In this document: positions 1-9,240 of the stretch, piece by piece
Layout of the letters: each line of letters opens with the position of its first letter
Position numbering within the stretch: position 1 is the stretch's first letter
Source of the DNA: Ruminococcus sp.
GTDB taxonomy: Bacteria; Bacillota; Clostridia; Oscillospirales; Ruminococcaceae
Reading direction: 5' to 3'
Assembly (NCBI GenBank): GCA_017542475.1
Contig: JAFXXD010000001.1
Coordinates: 1 to 48,821 of the forward strand
DNA: 48,821 nt
Notes under the pieces: generated by a model
What the model saw: the letters and a program-made list of their open reading frames with translations, nothing else
What the model was told of the DNA's origin: nothing
Databases searched by the model: none
Made by a program: the position numbers and the translations under genes

Positions 1-36
1 AGATTATATTTGAAAGCATATTTTTCGCCTCCATAG

Positions 37-231
37 GAGACGACCAAGGGCTTTGCCCTTGGAACCCATCAAGGACGCTGTCCTTGAAACCTGCGGGGCG
101 CCGCCCCTCGACCCTGCAAGCCTTTGAAAAGGCTTGAGCGAAACTTTTGGTTTCGCGACACAGTCGCCTCAAAACGGAAGCAATCGCCGCGATTTAAAGC
201 AATGTAGGGGACGGCGTCCCCGACGTCCCAC
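37..231. repeat. Hairpin-repeat cluster A
   Basis: This gene-free stretch downstream of mreD is a chain of short perfect hairpins. They include CCAAGGG/CCCTTGG (44-62), CAAGGAC/GTCCTTG (70-86), CAAGCCTTT/AAAGGCTTG (117-136) and GCGAAAC/GTTTCGC (138-156). A copy of the GTAGGGGACG-type palindrome follows (about 204-231). Related units recur near 19.1, 36.0 and 38.6 kb. Some could stop mreBCD transcripts, but none has a clean T-tract on that strand. Confidence 0.7.
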
Positions 232-237
232 ACCGAT

Positions 238-795
238 TCAAGCCGTCTTGATGACCTCTTCGATAGTCAGGTGCTCCTTCGGCATAAGGAAGCGGTTTAT
301 CAGCCTGTACAGCGCGTACACAACCACCGACGCGATGACCGTGTAAACCCACACCTTCATGCTGACGTGGTAGAATATGCGGCTGACGTTCTCGTAGTCC
401 CATATCTGGTAGTAGAACTTATAGTCGAGCCAGCACTGCAAAAACGACGCTATCGCCGTTATCCACAGGTAATTCGCGAACTTGTTGCGCAGATAGAGCT
501 CGAATATCAGCGACGCCGCTACGCAGAACACCGTCAGCAGAACTGCATTATAGCCGAACAGCCTGCCGCACGCCATATCCGTGAGGAATCCGCATACAGC
601 TCCCGTAACAGCCGCCGCCATAACGTCGTTGCCGATAGCAATGCATATAGCCGCAGGCACGAGGAGCATCGGCTTCGTGTACGTGCCCGAGGTCATTATC
701 GTGAAAAATACGATTATCAGAAGGTAGTAGAGTATCCACCTTACCATGGTCTTGGTGTAGAGGATACGCTTCTCACGGGGTGTCTTTAGCCGCAT
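238..795 (-). CDS. mreD: Rod shape-determining protein MreD
   Basis: This is a 185-residue, very hydrophobic protein with about five predicted membrane segments, the size and character of MreD. MreD is the membrane partner of MreB and MreC in the elongasome, which directs lateral peptidoglycan synthesis. It is the last gene of mreBCD and its start overlaps the end of mreC by 23 bases, so the two are translationally coupled. The start at 795 is preferred because GGAGG lies just upstream, while the later Met at residue 17 lacks a ribosome binding site. MreD is poorly conserved in sequence, so the assignment rests mainly on gene order and topology. Confidence 0.9.
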   Translation of the reverse strand: MRLKTPREKRILYTKTMVRWILYYLLIIVFFTIMTSGTYTKPMLLVPAAICIAIGNDVMAAAVTGAVCGFLTDMACGRLFGYNAVLLTVFCVAASLIFELYLRNKFANYLWITAIASFLQCWLDYKFYYQIWDYENVSRIFYHVSMKVWVYTVIASVVVYALYRLINRFLMPKEHLTIEEVIKTA

Positions 796-1648
796 CTGCG
801 TCCTCCTTCTTGCCTGTGAAGTCGAGGATAACGAATACCGAGCCGAGGCGCGTGATATCAGCGCAGGGCTCTATCTCGGCACAGGCGGAGAGTCCGTTCG
901 CCTCAAAGCCCGTATTTCTCACGGTGCCTATCGCCATATCCTTCGGGAACAGACCGCTGTTGCCCGAGGTGATGATAAGGTCGCCCGTTTTGAGGCTGTG
1001 GTCGGGGCTGAGGTGGGTGAGCTTTGTCGTGCCCTTTTCCGCGGTGAGCACCGTACCCTCGACAATGCCGAAGTCGGTGTTCGTGGACGAGCATACCGCC
1101 GCTATTGAAAGGTCGGGAGAGAGTATCGTGCGGACGGTAGAGGTCGTAGCGGACACCTCAATGGTGATGCCGACAACGCCCTCGGGAGTGATGACAGGGC
1201 AGTACGGCTTTATGCCGTCAATTGAGCCCTTGTCTATCGTGAAGCCCTTGAACGGGTCGTTCGTGATATATCCGAGCACCTCCGCGGGCTGAGAGAAGAC
1301 CTCATCGGGGTGCTGTTCCTTAATGACAACGAGCTTTCGGAGCTCCTCGACCTCTTCCTTGAGGTCGTCGTAGTCGGTGAGCTGCTTGTTCAGCTCGCCG
1401 ATCTGCTTTTTTAGCTGTTGGTTCTCCTCGTAGTAGGCGTCGGCGTGGGATATTCTGTCCGTTATGCGCTCGAACCTCATTGTTATGCCGTTGCTCACGT
1501 AGCGGAAGGGCTTGGTGGCGGTCTGGACGAACGAAGCTCCCGACAGCGAATAGCCGCCCTTTGTTACGGCGTAAATCATAATGCCCACGAGGAATGCGAG
1601 GAAGCCAAGCAGTACCTTGAATCTGGTGCTCTTCAGAAATTCACGCAT
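773..1648 (-). CDS. mreC: Rod shape-determining protein MreC
   Basis: A 291-residue protein with one N-terminal membrane segment (about residues 10-30), then a coiled coil (about 65-110, rich in Glu, Lys and Leu) and an extracytoplasmic beta-rich domain containing the family pattern around VITPEGVVG and SGLFPKDMAIGTV. MreC scaffolds the elongation complex between MreB and the periplasmic synthases. It starts 11 bases after mreB behind AGGAGG. The C-terminal tail is charged (KKEDADAAKD) and overlaps the start of mreD. Confidence 0.95.
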   Translation of the reverse strand: MREFLKSTRFKVLLGFLAFLVGIMIYAVTKGGYSLSGASFVQTATKPFRYVSNGITMRFERITDRISHADAYYEENQQLKKQIGELNKQLTDYDDLKEEVEELRKLVVIKEQHPDEVFSQPAEVLGYITNDPFKGFTIDKGSIDGIKPYCPVITPEGVVGITIEVSATTSTVRTILSPDLSIAAVCSSTNTDFGIVEGTVLTAEKGTTKLTHLSPDHSLKTGDLIITSGNSGLFPKDMAIGTVRNTGFEANGLSACAEIEPCADITRLGSVFVILDFTGKKEDADAAKDTP

Positions 1649-1659
1649 TGAGAGCCTCC

Positions 1660-2676
1660 TTAGTAATACTTGACATTATCCGTGAGCGCGTCCTGATAGT
1701 CGCTGATGTTCTCGAGTATCTTGCCCGTACCCTCTGCCACGCAGTCGAGCGGGTACTCGGCGATATAGACGGGCATACTGGTCTCGCGGTTGATGAGCTT
1801 GTCAAGACCGCGCAGGAGTGCTCCGCCGCCCGCGAGAGTGATACCGTGGTCGATTATATCCGCGGAGAGCTCGGGGGGTGTCTCCTCGAGGGTAGCCTTT
1901 ATGGCGTCGATTACCTTCGCGAGCGGCTCAACGAGGGCGTCGCGTATCTCTGCGGAATTGACGGTCACGTTCTCGGGCAGACCGTTCAGGAGGTTCCTGC
2001 CCTTTATCTCCATAGTATCCTCCTTGTCGCTCGGGAAGGCTGAGCCTATCTCTATCTTGATATTCTCGGCAGTCCTCTCGCCGATGAGGAGGTTGTACTT
2101 CTTCTTGATGTAATTGATTATAGCGGTGTCGAACTCGTCGCCCGCACAGCGTATCGAGCGCGAAGCCACGATACCTCCGAGGGCTATTACAGCGACCTCG
2201 CTCGTGCCTCCGCCGATATCGACTATCATGCTTCCCGAGGGAGCGTTCGTGGGCAGACCCGCACCTATAGCCGCCGCCATAGGCTCCTCTATGATGAGGA
2301 CATTGTTCGCGCCCGCCTTCTTGCAGGACTCCCTTACGGCGCGGCGCTCAACAGCGGTAACGCCCGAGGGTATGCAGATAATGACGTTAGCCTTTGTCAG
2401 TATCGTACCCTTCAGCGCCTTCTTGATGAACTCCTGAAGCATAGTTGTCGCGATGTCGAAGTCAGCGATAACGCCGTCCTTGAGAGGGCGCACGGCTACG
2501 ATAGAGCCGGGGGTGCGTCCGATGACCTCCTTCGCCTCCATACCGACATAGCGGGTCTTATCCGTTCTTGTATTTACGGCGACCACGGACGGCTCTCTTA
2601 TTATTATGCCCTTACCGCGCAGATATACGAGCGTATTTGCGGTACCGAGGTCTATACCGATATCCTTTGTAAACAT
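1660..2676 (-). CDS. mreB: Rod shape-determining protein MreB (actin homologue)
   Basis: A 338-residue actin-fold ATPase of normal MreB length. The phosphate-1 motif is at the N-terminus ([12 protein letters not shown]), phosphate-2 is near the middle ([13 protein letters not shown]), and the adenosine motif is [13 protein letters not shown]. MreB forms membrane-associated filaments that position cell-wall synthesis along the rod. The ATG has AAAGGAG upstream, and a separate sigma-A type promoter lies at 2711-2739. Having mreB at the head of mreBCD next to a DUF4321 gene is common in Clostridia. Confidence 0.98.
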   Translation of the reverse strand: MFTKDIGIDLGTANTLVYLRGKGIIIREPSVVAVNTRTDKTRYVGMEAKEVIGRTPGSIVAVRPLKDGVIADFDIATTMLQEFIKKALKGTILTKANVIICIPSGVTAVERRAVRESCKKAGANNVLIIEEPMAAAIGAGLPTNAPSGSMIVDIGGGTSEVAVIALGGIVASRSIRCAGDEFDTAIINYIKKKYNLLIGERTAENIKIEIGSAFPSDKEDTMEIKGRNLLNGLPENVTVNSAEIRDALVEPLAKVIDAIKATLEETPPELSADIIDHGITLAGGGALLRGLDKLINRETSMPVYIAEYPLDCVAEGTGKILENISDYQDALTDNVKYY

Positions 2677-2710
2677 TTTCTGGCTCCTTTGACTTTACTC
2701 TAACTCTACT

Positions 2711-2739
2711 ATTATAACACTAAAGCGAAGAATAGACAA
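2711..2739 (-). promoter_or_regulatory. Promoter of mreBCD
   Basis: On the minus strand TTGTCT and a perfect TATAAT are separated by 17 bases, about 35 bases upstream of the mreB ATG. This is a good sigma-A match that would give the shape operon its own start, independent of the dut and DUF4321 genes upstream. Confidence 0.75.
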
Positions 2740-2824
2740 TATTTTTCGCTGAGAAATTTATCCTTGTCGGAAATTTGCAGAGATTCCGAAAAAATTCAAT
2801 ACTGACAGCATCAAAAACTGTGGA

Positions 2825-3094
2825 TCATTTCTTGGGAGTAAAAAGCTTGGGAGCGGTGTTGTAGTACACGATGATAGCAATGATTATGAGCAGTATCTGC
2901 GAGATGTTGATGCTGAGGCTTATGCCGAATGTAAGGCTGAATATGCCGAGGTCTATCGTGCCGGGCTCGAAGGCGAAGGTCTTGGAGTAGGCGAGGAAGC
3001 TGAGTCCTGCCGCACCGTCAACGAGTCCGCCGAAGAAGCCGCCGAGTACTATGGCGCTTATTGCGAGGAATGACATATAGATTACCTTGTTCAT
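2825..3094 (-). CDS. DUF4321 family small membrane protein
   Basis: An 89-residue protein with two hydrophobic segments separated by a short loop containing SLTFGISLSINISQ, the pattern of the Firmicutes DUF4321 family, whose function is unknown. The start at 3094 is chosen over an in-frame ATG 22 codons upstream because AAAAGGAG sits at the right distance from it. It lies between dut and mreBCD, a neighbourhood in which this family often occurs, so a cell-envelope role is possible but not shown. Confidence 0.85.
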   Translation of the reverse strand: MNKVIYMSFLAISAIVLGGFFGGLVDGAAGLSFLAYSKTFAFEPGTIDLGIFSLTFGISLSINISQILLIIIAIIVYYNTAPKLFTPKK

Positions 3095-3296
3095 AACTGA
3101 ATCTCCTTTTCTTTTGTTGTAGTATTGATTTATCTCAGAGCTTTTCTTTATAGGCGGCATTTCAGGATTTTCGAGCAGATATTGTCGGTGGCAAGGAAGG
3201 AAAGCGAAGCAATACTTTGTGTATTACGAGCTTTTCTGACGACGTCAGCGGCGATATATGCCGAAAAGCCGCTATGCTGTCCTGTAAAGGAAAGCT

Positions 3297-3734
3297 CTAT
3301 ATCCCCGATGAGCCGAAGCCGCCGCTCCCTCTCTCTGTCTCGGTGAGGGAGTCGCTGACCTCCACCTCGGGAAATATGACCTTTGTTGGTATGAGCTGGG
3401 CTATCCGCATACCGTGCTCGACGGTGAATTCCCTGCTTCCGTGATTTATCAGCGGTATGAACCACTCTCCGCGGTAGTCGCTGTCCACCACGCCTACGCA
3501 GTTCGCGAGCGACACGCCGTGCTTCGTTGACAGCCCCGAGCGCGGATATATCAGCATTGCGACGTCATTGCAGTCGCTCTCGGCAGTGAGTCCCGTCGGT
3601 ATCATCTTTATCTCGTTCGGAGCGAGAGTGACGGGCTCGTCAAGGCACGCGCAGATGTCCATTCCCGCGCTGCCCGCCGTTGCCCTCGACGGTATGACAG
3701 CCTTTTCGCTGAGCTTTTTGAATGTCAGTTTCAT
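3297..3734 (-). CDS. dut: Deoxyuridine 5'-triphosphate nucleotidohydrolase (dUTPase)
   Basis: A 145-residue trimeric-type dUTPase that hydrolyses dUTP to dUMP and pyrophosphate, keeping uracil out of DNA and feeding dTMP synthesis. The five family motifs are visible in order: AGMDICA, PRSGLSTKHG, the catalytic-Asp motif GVVDSDYRGEW, the segment around HGMRIAQLI, and the C-terminal Gly-rich lid RGSGGFGSSG. Its ATG overlaps the stop of the U32 peptidase gene by one base, so it belongs to the murC-lexA-zapA transcription run. Confidence 0.97.
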   Translation of the reverse strand: MKLTFKKLSEKAVIPSRATAGSAGMDICACLDEPVTLAPNEIKMIPTGLTAESDCNDVAMLIYPRSGLSTKHGVSLANCVGVVDSDYRGEWFIPLINHGSREFTVEHGMRIAQLIPTKVIFPEVEVSDSLTETERGSGGFGSSGI

Positions 3735-5770
3735 TATTCTATACCTCTGTAGTAAAGTCCGCGGGTGATGCTGCCGTCGGGCTTTCTGCCCGAGAGAGCC
3801 GCCGCGGTCTGCACTGAGTCCTCGTCATGGAGGAGCACCAGCCCGAAGTCCGCCCTTGTCAGCTCCGCGAGCCTGTCGCCCATATACAGCACATCGGAGT
3901 TGAGCACCTCGACGTACTCCTTCGAGCACGCGACAGGCAGCTTTCGTCCCGTGCGGTCGGTGAGGTGACCCGTGCACCTCGCACAGCCGACCTCGTTTTT
4001 TATCGGACAGTTCCGCGTGAGCATAAGCGGGAGCCTGCCGTATATGACGGCTCCGAGCGTGAGAGCGGTGCGCATTTTCGCGAACTGCTCCGCTGTCGCC
4101 TCAATCGAGACAACGCAGTCCTCAAGCCCGAGCGAGCGGAGAAATTCCGCGCTGTAGGAGTTGTACACATTGAGCGTGAAGCTGCCGTGGAGCTTCATTC
4201 CGAGTGCCCGCCCTATCGCGACGGAGTCGGGCGTGTGGCAGAAGAGCCTGTCCGCGCCGAGCTCCTTCAGCTCCGCGAGGCGGGCTGTGAGCGCGTCCTC
4301 GTCGGTGATGAACCGCGGCGGGGAGACTATGAGCTTTTCGGGCGTTATGCGGCTTATCAGAGCCTCGTCCGCGATAGCCTCGGGGACTATCACGTATTCC
4401 GACAGCTCCGCGGCGGCGATAGCCTGTTCTGCGGTGCGGCAGAGCGTCCTCAGCGGGAGCTCTCCCCCGCGGGGCTTGCGCTTTATCATAGGCAGCTCGG
4501 GGAGCGTTCCCTCCGCGTGATATCGCGGCGTATTGCGCTCGATGACCGCTTCTGTCAGCTTGTCCGCGAGCTGCCTGCGGAGCTCGTTGAGCTTGCCTGC
4601 GGGCACGAAGAGCCCGTCGCCGATGTCGGCGGTGAGGCTTCCGAGCCTGAACACGGTATCTCCGAGCTTCGAGAGCTGCTTCTCAACGGCGGCGAGGTCG
4701 GTCGGGCGGTTCTGAGCTGTATCGGGCGCGTCACCCGTGACAGTTGCCGATATATCGCCGCAAACTGCCGTTACCGTGACGGGCTCGCCCGCCCTTATCA
4801 CGGCGTGCATATCGGCTGTATGTACCTGCCTCGGCGAGCGGTAGAGCTCGTGTATCTGCGGGATAAGCGAGCGGGCGGCGGTGACGTCGTCCTTCTCGCG
4901 TACGCCGAACATATCCTGCCTTTTGCCCGTGAAATAGCCGTCCGTGAAGCCGCTGCGCGAGAATATCCCCCGCAGGAGCTGCATATCGGGCGCGTCGCCG
5001 TCAAGAGCCTTTTTCAGCTCGTTCACCGACGAAGCCACATACTCGGGGCGCTTCATCCTGCCCTCTATTTTCAGCGAATCTACGCCGATCTCGCGGAGCT
5101 CGTCCGTGCGTGTGAGCAGTGACAGGTCCTTCAGCGAGAGAGCCGCGGCGTTCCTGTCACCGACAGCCGAGAAAGGCAGACGGCAGGCTTGTCCGCAGCA
5201 GCCGCGGTTCGCCGAGCGTGAGCCTATCATCGCCGACATATAGCACTGTCCCGACACCGACATACACAGCGCACCGTGCACGAAGACCTCGACCTCGACG
5301 TCCTCGCGGCATATCCGTCCGAGCACGTCCTTTCCGAGCTCGCGCGCGGGCACTACCCTCACATAGCCGAGCTCCCGCAGCAGCCGCGCTCCCGCAGCCG
5401 TATGCACCGACATCTGCGTGGAGGCGTGTATCACCGCGTCGGGGACGATAGAGCGCATTATCTGCGCGGCGCCCCAGTCCTGCACGATGTAGCCGTCAAC
5501 TCCGAGCGCGGAGGTCGAGCGGATATACTCGGCAAAGTCCTCAGCCTCACCGTCGGAAATTATCGTATTCACCGCGAGATAGAGCCTCGCGCCGCTGCTG
5601 TGGCAAAGCCGCAGAGCCTCCGCGAGCTCCTCGTCCGAGAAGTTGGCGGCGCTGCTGCGCGCGGAAAAGCGCTTTCCGCCGACGTAAACGGCGTCAGCTC
5701 CCGCCCTTATCGCAGCCGTCAGAGCCTCGGGACTGCCCGCAGGTGCGAGTATCTCGGGCTTTTTGCTCAT
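3734..5770 (-). CDS. U32 family peptidase / RlhA-like protein with DUF3656
   Basis: A 678-residue protein beginning EILAPAGSPEALTAAIRAGA, the U32 signature, with the central Cys-rich pattern around SRSANRGCCGQACRLPF and the SLKIEGRMKRPEYV motif. The later part matches the DUF3656/collagenase-like extension seen in long members. Some relatives (RlhA, and the TrhP/TrhO-type tRNA enzymes) are RNA hydroxylation factors that use an Fe-S cluster, so modification of RNA is as likely as proteolysis. It overlaps zapA by four bases (ATGA) and dut by one, a tightly coupled cluster that is common in Firmicutes. Confidence 0.92.
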   Translation of the reverse strand: MSKKPEILAPAGSPEALTAAIRAGADAVYVGGKRFSARSSAANFSDEELAEALRLCHSSGARLYLAVNTIISDGEAEDFAEYIRSTSALGVDGYIVQDWGAAQIMRSIVPDAVIHASTQMSVHTAAGARLLRELGYVRVVPARELGKDVLGRICREDVEVEVFVHGALCMSVSGQCYMSAMIGSRSANRGCCGQACRLPFSAVGDRNAAALSLKDLSLLTRTDELREIGVDSLKIEGRMKRPEYVASSVNELKKALDGDAPDMQLLRGIFSRSGFTDGYFTGKRQDMFGVREKDDVTAARSLIPQIHELYRSPRQVHTADMHAVIRAGEPVTVTAVCGDISATVTGDAPDTAQNRPTDLAAVEKQLSKLGDTVFRLGSLTADIGDGLFVPAGKLNELRRQLADKLTEAVIERNTPRYHAEGTLPELPMIKRKPRGGELPLRTLCRTAEQAIAAAELSEYVIVPEAIADEALISRITPEKLIVSPPRFITDEDALTARLAELKELGADRLFCHTPDSVAIGRALGMKLHGSFTLNVYNSYSAEFLRSLGLEDCVVSIEATAEQFAKMRTALTLGAVIYGRLPLMLTRNCPIKNEVGCARCTGHLTDRTGRKLPVACSKEYVEVLNSDVLYMGDRLAELTRADFGLVLLHDEDSVQTAAALSGRKPDGSITRGLYYRGIE

Positions 5771-6132
5771 ATGCTGTCCTTGAGCTGCTTGAGCTTGACC
5801 ATATTTTCAAGCTGTACTATCTTAGCCTTGAGAGCCTCTATCTCCTTGACAGCGGCGTCGCGCTCGATGCGGGTCTTGCCCGCCTCGTCCACGTACTCCT
5901 TGGTCTGTGTGCGGATATTCTCAAGGCGCTGATTCGACTTGTTGAGATCGTCGAGGAGCGCGAGAGCTACCATAATTGAAGCCGTATACGGCGAAGAGCC
6001 GCTTCCCGCGTTGACTATCTCGTCTATCTTGGATTCGAGCACTCTTGCGAGCGAATACACGTAGTTCGGTGACTCGGAAGTCCTGAGCTTGTACTCCTTT
6101 CCGCATATCATCACTTTTACTTCGTTGAGCAT
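5767..6132 (-). CDS. zapA: Cell division protein ZapA
   Basis: A 121-residue protein with the ZapA N-terminal domain (V-MICGKEYKLRT, then Y-LARVLESKIDEI) and a C-terminal coiled coil of about 60 residues ending in LENMVKLKQLKDS. ZapA binds FtsZ and bundles its protofilaments at the septum. The coiled coil is somewhat longer than in the short Bacillus protein. The stop overlaps the start of the U32 peptidase gene by four bases. It starts 42 bases after the solute-binding lipoprotein gene. Confidence 0.93.
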   Translation of the reverse strand: MLNEVKVMICGKEYKLRTSESPNYVYSLARVLESKIDEIVNAGSGSSPYTASIMVALALLDDLNKSNQRLENIRTQTKEYVDEAGKTRIERDAAVKEIEALKAKIVQLENMVKLKQLKDSI

Positions 6133-6174
6133 TTTTGTATCTTCCTTTCTGCGGCACTCGCCGCGCTGTTTATC

Positions 6175-7653
6175 TTAGTCCAGTTCGGGATAGGAGGCTG
6201 CTATACTGTCCTGCATATACGCGACGGTGTCCTCCCAGCTCTCGCCCTGCTTCAGGTATTTCTCTTCAATGGCGCTGTACATTATAGCGCTGATATCGGC
6301 GTCGTACGGAGTTATCTTCCCGCTCAGGTCAACGCCCTTTGCGTTCCTGTCGAGTATGCTGAGATAATCCTCTCCGTTGGTGTAATTCTTGGTTATCAGG
6401 TCGTTGGGTATGAAGCCCTCATCAATGAGGAACTCCGTGACGAGCTCGCTGTTGGGCAGATATGACGACTGCTCAGCCAGCTCCATAAGTCCTCCGACAT
6501 CGACAGCCGAGGCGTAAAGGAAGTCGCAAGCCTCATCGCCGTTATCGGTGGCTGGATTGACTGCGAGCAGTGTGCCGCCCCACCAGTAAGCCTGCGGACC
6601 CTCGCAGAGCGCCCATTTACCGAGCGTATCGCCGCTCGTTGACTCAATTCCGAAGCCGCCGCTCTCGAAGCCCCACGCAGGTACGAAGTAGCCCATGGTG
6701 CTTCCCTTCTGACCTGCCATATACCAGTCGTCCGTCCACTGTCCGTTAGCGGAAACGCCGCCGCAGTCCCAGAGCTTCTTCGCCATGTCCGCGAATTCTC
6801 TGACCTCGTCGCCGATGATGGGTTTGTTTCCGATGACAAGCGGCGAAGTGAAGCCGCTTTTGTAAGCCTGCCACATACCGCCGAGTGAATCGGCGAGGGA
6901 TACCTTTCCCTTGGACTTATCAGCGACGTTTTCAGCCGCCTCGGTGAATCTGTCCCAGTCGCTGACAAGCGACTGCATCTCCTCGGGAGTCTCGGCTCCA
7001 AGGTATTCCTTCGCGAGCTCCGCGTTATACGCAAAGCAGCCGGGGGAAGCGTCATAAGCAAGAGCCTTCAGCACGCCGCTGCTGTTCCTGCACTGCTCGA
7101 GGGTGTAGGGGTACATATCGTATATCTCAGCCTCGGAAATGCCGAGCTCCTCGATAGGATACGAGCGGGAATCGTCGTTCAGGAGCTTCAGAGCCCAGTC
7201 GGGCTCGCAGAGGTAGACGTCGATATCGTCGCCTCTGTTGAACAGTCTGTCATAGTTGTCATAGGCGTCATAGCCCGAGATATCGAGGGATATGAAGTTA
7301 ACGCCCACACCGTCGGGAGTTTCGAGGTCTTCGCCGTTTTTTACGTCCCTGAGGTCCGCGCCGAGCCAGTTCGCGATAAGCAGCGGGGCGTCATAAGGAT
7401 TCCAGCCGAGCACGGTGAAGGTATCTCCGCCCGTGCCGAGGCCGTTTTTATTCGGTTCGGTGGCGGGCTCGGTTGTTACCTCCTCGGTAGTCTCCTCCTC
7501 GGTATATTCCTCGGTGGTGTGCTCCCATATGGTGACGGGCTCGGGCTTTTCTATCTCGTCATCCATAAGCGGGTCGTGTCCGCACGCGGTGAGTGTAACT
7601 GCTGCGATGAATGAAAGTGCTGTAATAGTTGCTGTAGTCTTTTTTATGTTCAT
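6175..7653 (-). CDS. Extracellular solute-binding lipoprotein (family 1-like)
   Basis: A 492-residue exported lipoprotein. The signal peptide ends in the lipobox LTAC with Cys24, followed by an acidic Thr/Glu-rich linker (about 41-66) and a periplasmic-binding-protein-like domain. It resembles family 1 carbohydrate-binding proteins of ABC importers, but no permease or ATPase is nearby. It is clearly a paralogue of the next gene upstream: both share GGDTFT, MYPYTLE, a GGMWQAY block and WWGGT or YWGGT followed by NP-TDNG. The two start with nearly the same signal sequence (MNIKK or MNIKR). It lies 36 bases after its paralogue. The ligand is unknown. Confidence 0.85.
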   Translation of the reverse strand: MNIKKTTATITALSFIAAVTLTACGHDPLMDDEIEKPEPVTIWEHTTEEYTEEETTEEVTTEPATEPNKNGLGTGGDTFTVLGWNPYDAPLLIANWLGADLRDVKNGEDLETPDGVGVNFISLDISGYDAYDNYDRLFNRGDDIDVYLCEPDWALKLLNDDSRSYPIEELGISEAEIYDMYPYTLEQCRNSSGVLKALAYDASPGCFAYNAELAKEYLGAETPEEMQSLVSDWDRFTEAAENVADKSKGKVSLADSLGGMWQAYKSGFTSPLVIGNKPIIGDEVREFADMAKKLWDCGGVSANGQWTDDWYMAGQKGSTMGYFVPAWGFESGGFGIESTSGDTLGKWALCEGPQAYWWGGTLLAVNPATDNGDEACDFLYASAVDVGGLMELAEQSSYLPNSELVTEFLIDEGFIPNDLITKNYTNGEDYLSILDRNAKGVDLSGKITPYDADISAIMYSAIEEKYLKQGESWEDTVAYMQDSIAASYPELD

Positions 7654-7689
7654 TTCATGATCCTCATTTTAGCCTGATCGAGGTCGCCC

Positions 7690-9228
7690 TCAATCAAGAT
7701 ACGGGCAATATTCGTATATACCGTTTCTGATGTTTGTTTGTGTCTTTTCCCAGCTGTATCCGGATTTAATGTAATCATCAACAATATGATTAATGATCTG
7801 AGTCCGTATTGTTTCGTCATACGGGGTTATGAGTCCCTTGTTGTTTATTGCCTTTGCGTTTTTGTTGAGCTCAGATAAATAATTCTGACCTCCGAGATTT
7901 TGGGAAATTGTATTATTGAATACTGTTCCTTCGGCTATCAGTTTGTCCATCACAGCCATATTGTTGACAAATTCCGGACGGCAGACGGCATATGATCTCA
8001 TCTGGTCATTGTTAATGCAGGCGGATAGAATGAAATCTCTTGCTTCTTCTCCGTTGTCTGTGGAAGGATTTACGAGAGCCATTGTGCCGCCCCAGTAATA
8101 TGGCTGCGGTCCCTGACATACAGCCCACTTGCCGTATGTAGCGCCGTTTTTGCCTCCGGCAGCATCAAGGAAGAAGCCGCCAAAGCCCCATGTAGGAACG
8201 AAGTAGCCCATACAATTGCCTGATTCTCCGGCAGCAGTCCATTCCTCGTACCACTGACCGTTCTTTGTGACACCTCCGCAGTTCCAGAGAGTTTTGGCTA
8301 TATCTGCAAACTCCTTGACATCGGAGCCTAAGTTGATTTTGTTGTTGACGACATATGGCTGTGTCCGACCGAAACTGTAAGCTTGCCACATACCACCGAC
8401 GGAATCAGCGAGTGCAACTCTTCCGCCTGTTTTTGACGCGACAGTCTTAGCAGCAGATGCGAAGCTGTCCCAATCGCCTATTGCAGCCTGCATCTCTTCG
8501 GGAGAAGAAACGCCGAGGTACTGCTTTGCAAGGTCGGTCCTGTATCCGAATCCGCCCGGAGACGGATCCCATGAGAGCCCCTTCAGAACTCCGGTGCTGT
8601 CTTTGCCGTACTCTAATGTATACGGGTACATATTGGCAGTATCAGCATCGGTTATACCAATAGCAGAAAGCGGAGCAGTGCGGGAATCATCATTGATATA
8701 TTTCAAACCCCAGTATGGCTCACAGAAATATACATCAAGGTCACGTCCGCTGTTGAAATACTGGTCATATTTTTCCGGTGCTGATCCTCCTCCGACACCG
8801 AAATATACGAAACGCAGACCGTCGAATTTATCGTCAAGCAGATCGTCGAAGGTAGATTCATAGTCAAGCCCCTTCCACTGAGCGATGAGGTAAGGAACTT
8901 CACTGGCGTTCCATGCAGCGATCGTGAATGTGTCGCCTCCCGTTTCAAGGCTCACATTGCCCGAACCACCATGAGACGGATCATAGTCAGGACCGTAGGC
9001 CATAAAGTCGGAGAGCGACATAGTGCTGCCTGACTGGGTAGATAGATAGGAATAATAGCTTAGTATTACCGAGGCGTCCTTGGCGTCGATCTTGCCGTCG
9101 CCGTTGATGTCGCCGAATTTCGAGGCGGCATTTGTGAACTTCGGAGAAGCGCCGAGACCTGTCGTGAATGAGACTGCGCTCACGAGACAGAGCGCCGCTA
9201 TTCCTGCTGCTGTACGTTTAATATTCAT
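7690..9228 (-). CDS. Secreted solute-binding-like protein with N-terminal dockerin repeat
   Basis: A 512-residue protein with an Ala-rich signal peptide (about 1-30, no lipobox Cys) followed at residues 39-63 by a single dockerin-type EF-hand. The calcium ligands fit D40, N42, D44, D48 and D51 in GDINGDGKIDAKDASVIL. A Gly/Ser linker (about 80-95) leads to a full solute-binding-protein domain paralogous to the lipoprotein downstream. It therefore replaces a membrane lipid anchor with a half-dockerin. It sits 12 bases after lexA behind AAGGAGG. Whether one repeat is enough to bind a cohesin cannot be told from sequence. Confidence 0.85.
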   Translation of the reverse strand: MNIKRTAAGIAALCLVSAVSFTTGLGASPKFTNAASKFGDINGDGKIDAKDASVILSYYSYLSTQSGSTMSLSDFMAYGPDYDPSHGGSGNVSLETGGDTFTIAAWNASEVPYLIAQWKGLDYESTFDDLLDDKFDGLRFVYFGVGGGSAPEKYDQYFNSGRDLDVYFCEPYWGLKYINDDSRTAPLSAIGITDADTANMYPYTLEYGKDSTGVLKGLSWDPSPGGFGYRTDLAKQYLGVSSPEEMQAAIGDWDSFASAAKTVASKTGGRVALADSVGGMWQAYSFGRTQPYVVNNKINLGSDVKEFADIAKTLWNCGGVTKNGQWYEEWTAAGESGNCMGYFVPTWGFGGFFLDAAGGKNGATYGKWAVCQGPQPYYWGGTMALVNPSTDNGEEARDFILSACINNDQMRSYAVCRPEFVNNMAVMDKLIAEGTVFNNTISQNLGGQNYLSELNKNAKAINNKGLITPYDETIRTQIINHIVDDYIKSGYSWEKTQTNIRNGIYEYCPYLD

Positions 9229-9240
9229 AATGCAACCTCC

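Noticed and set aside
3827-5122. 431-codon open frame on the plus strand opposite the U32 peptidase gene
   Set aside because: It is an antisense shadow of a G+C-rich gene with clear protein motifs on the minus strand, and it has no ribosome binding site or recognisable domain.
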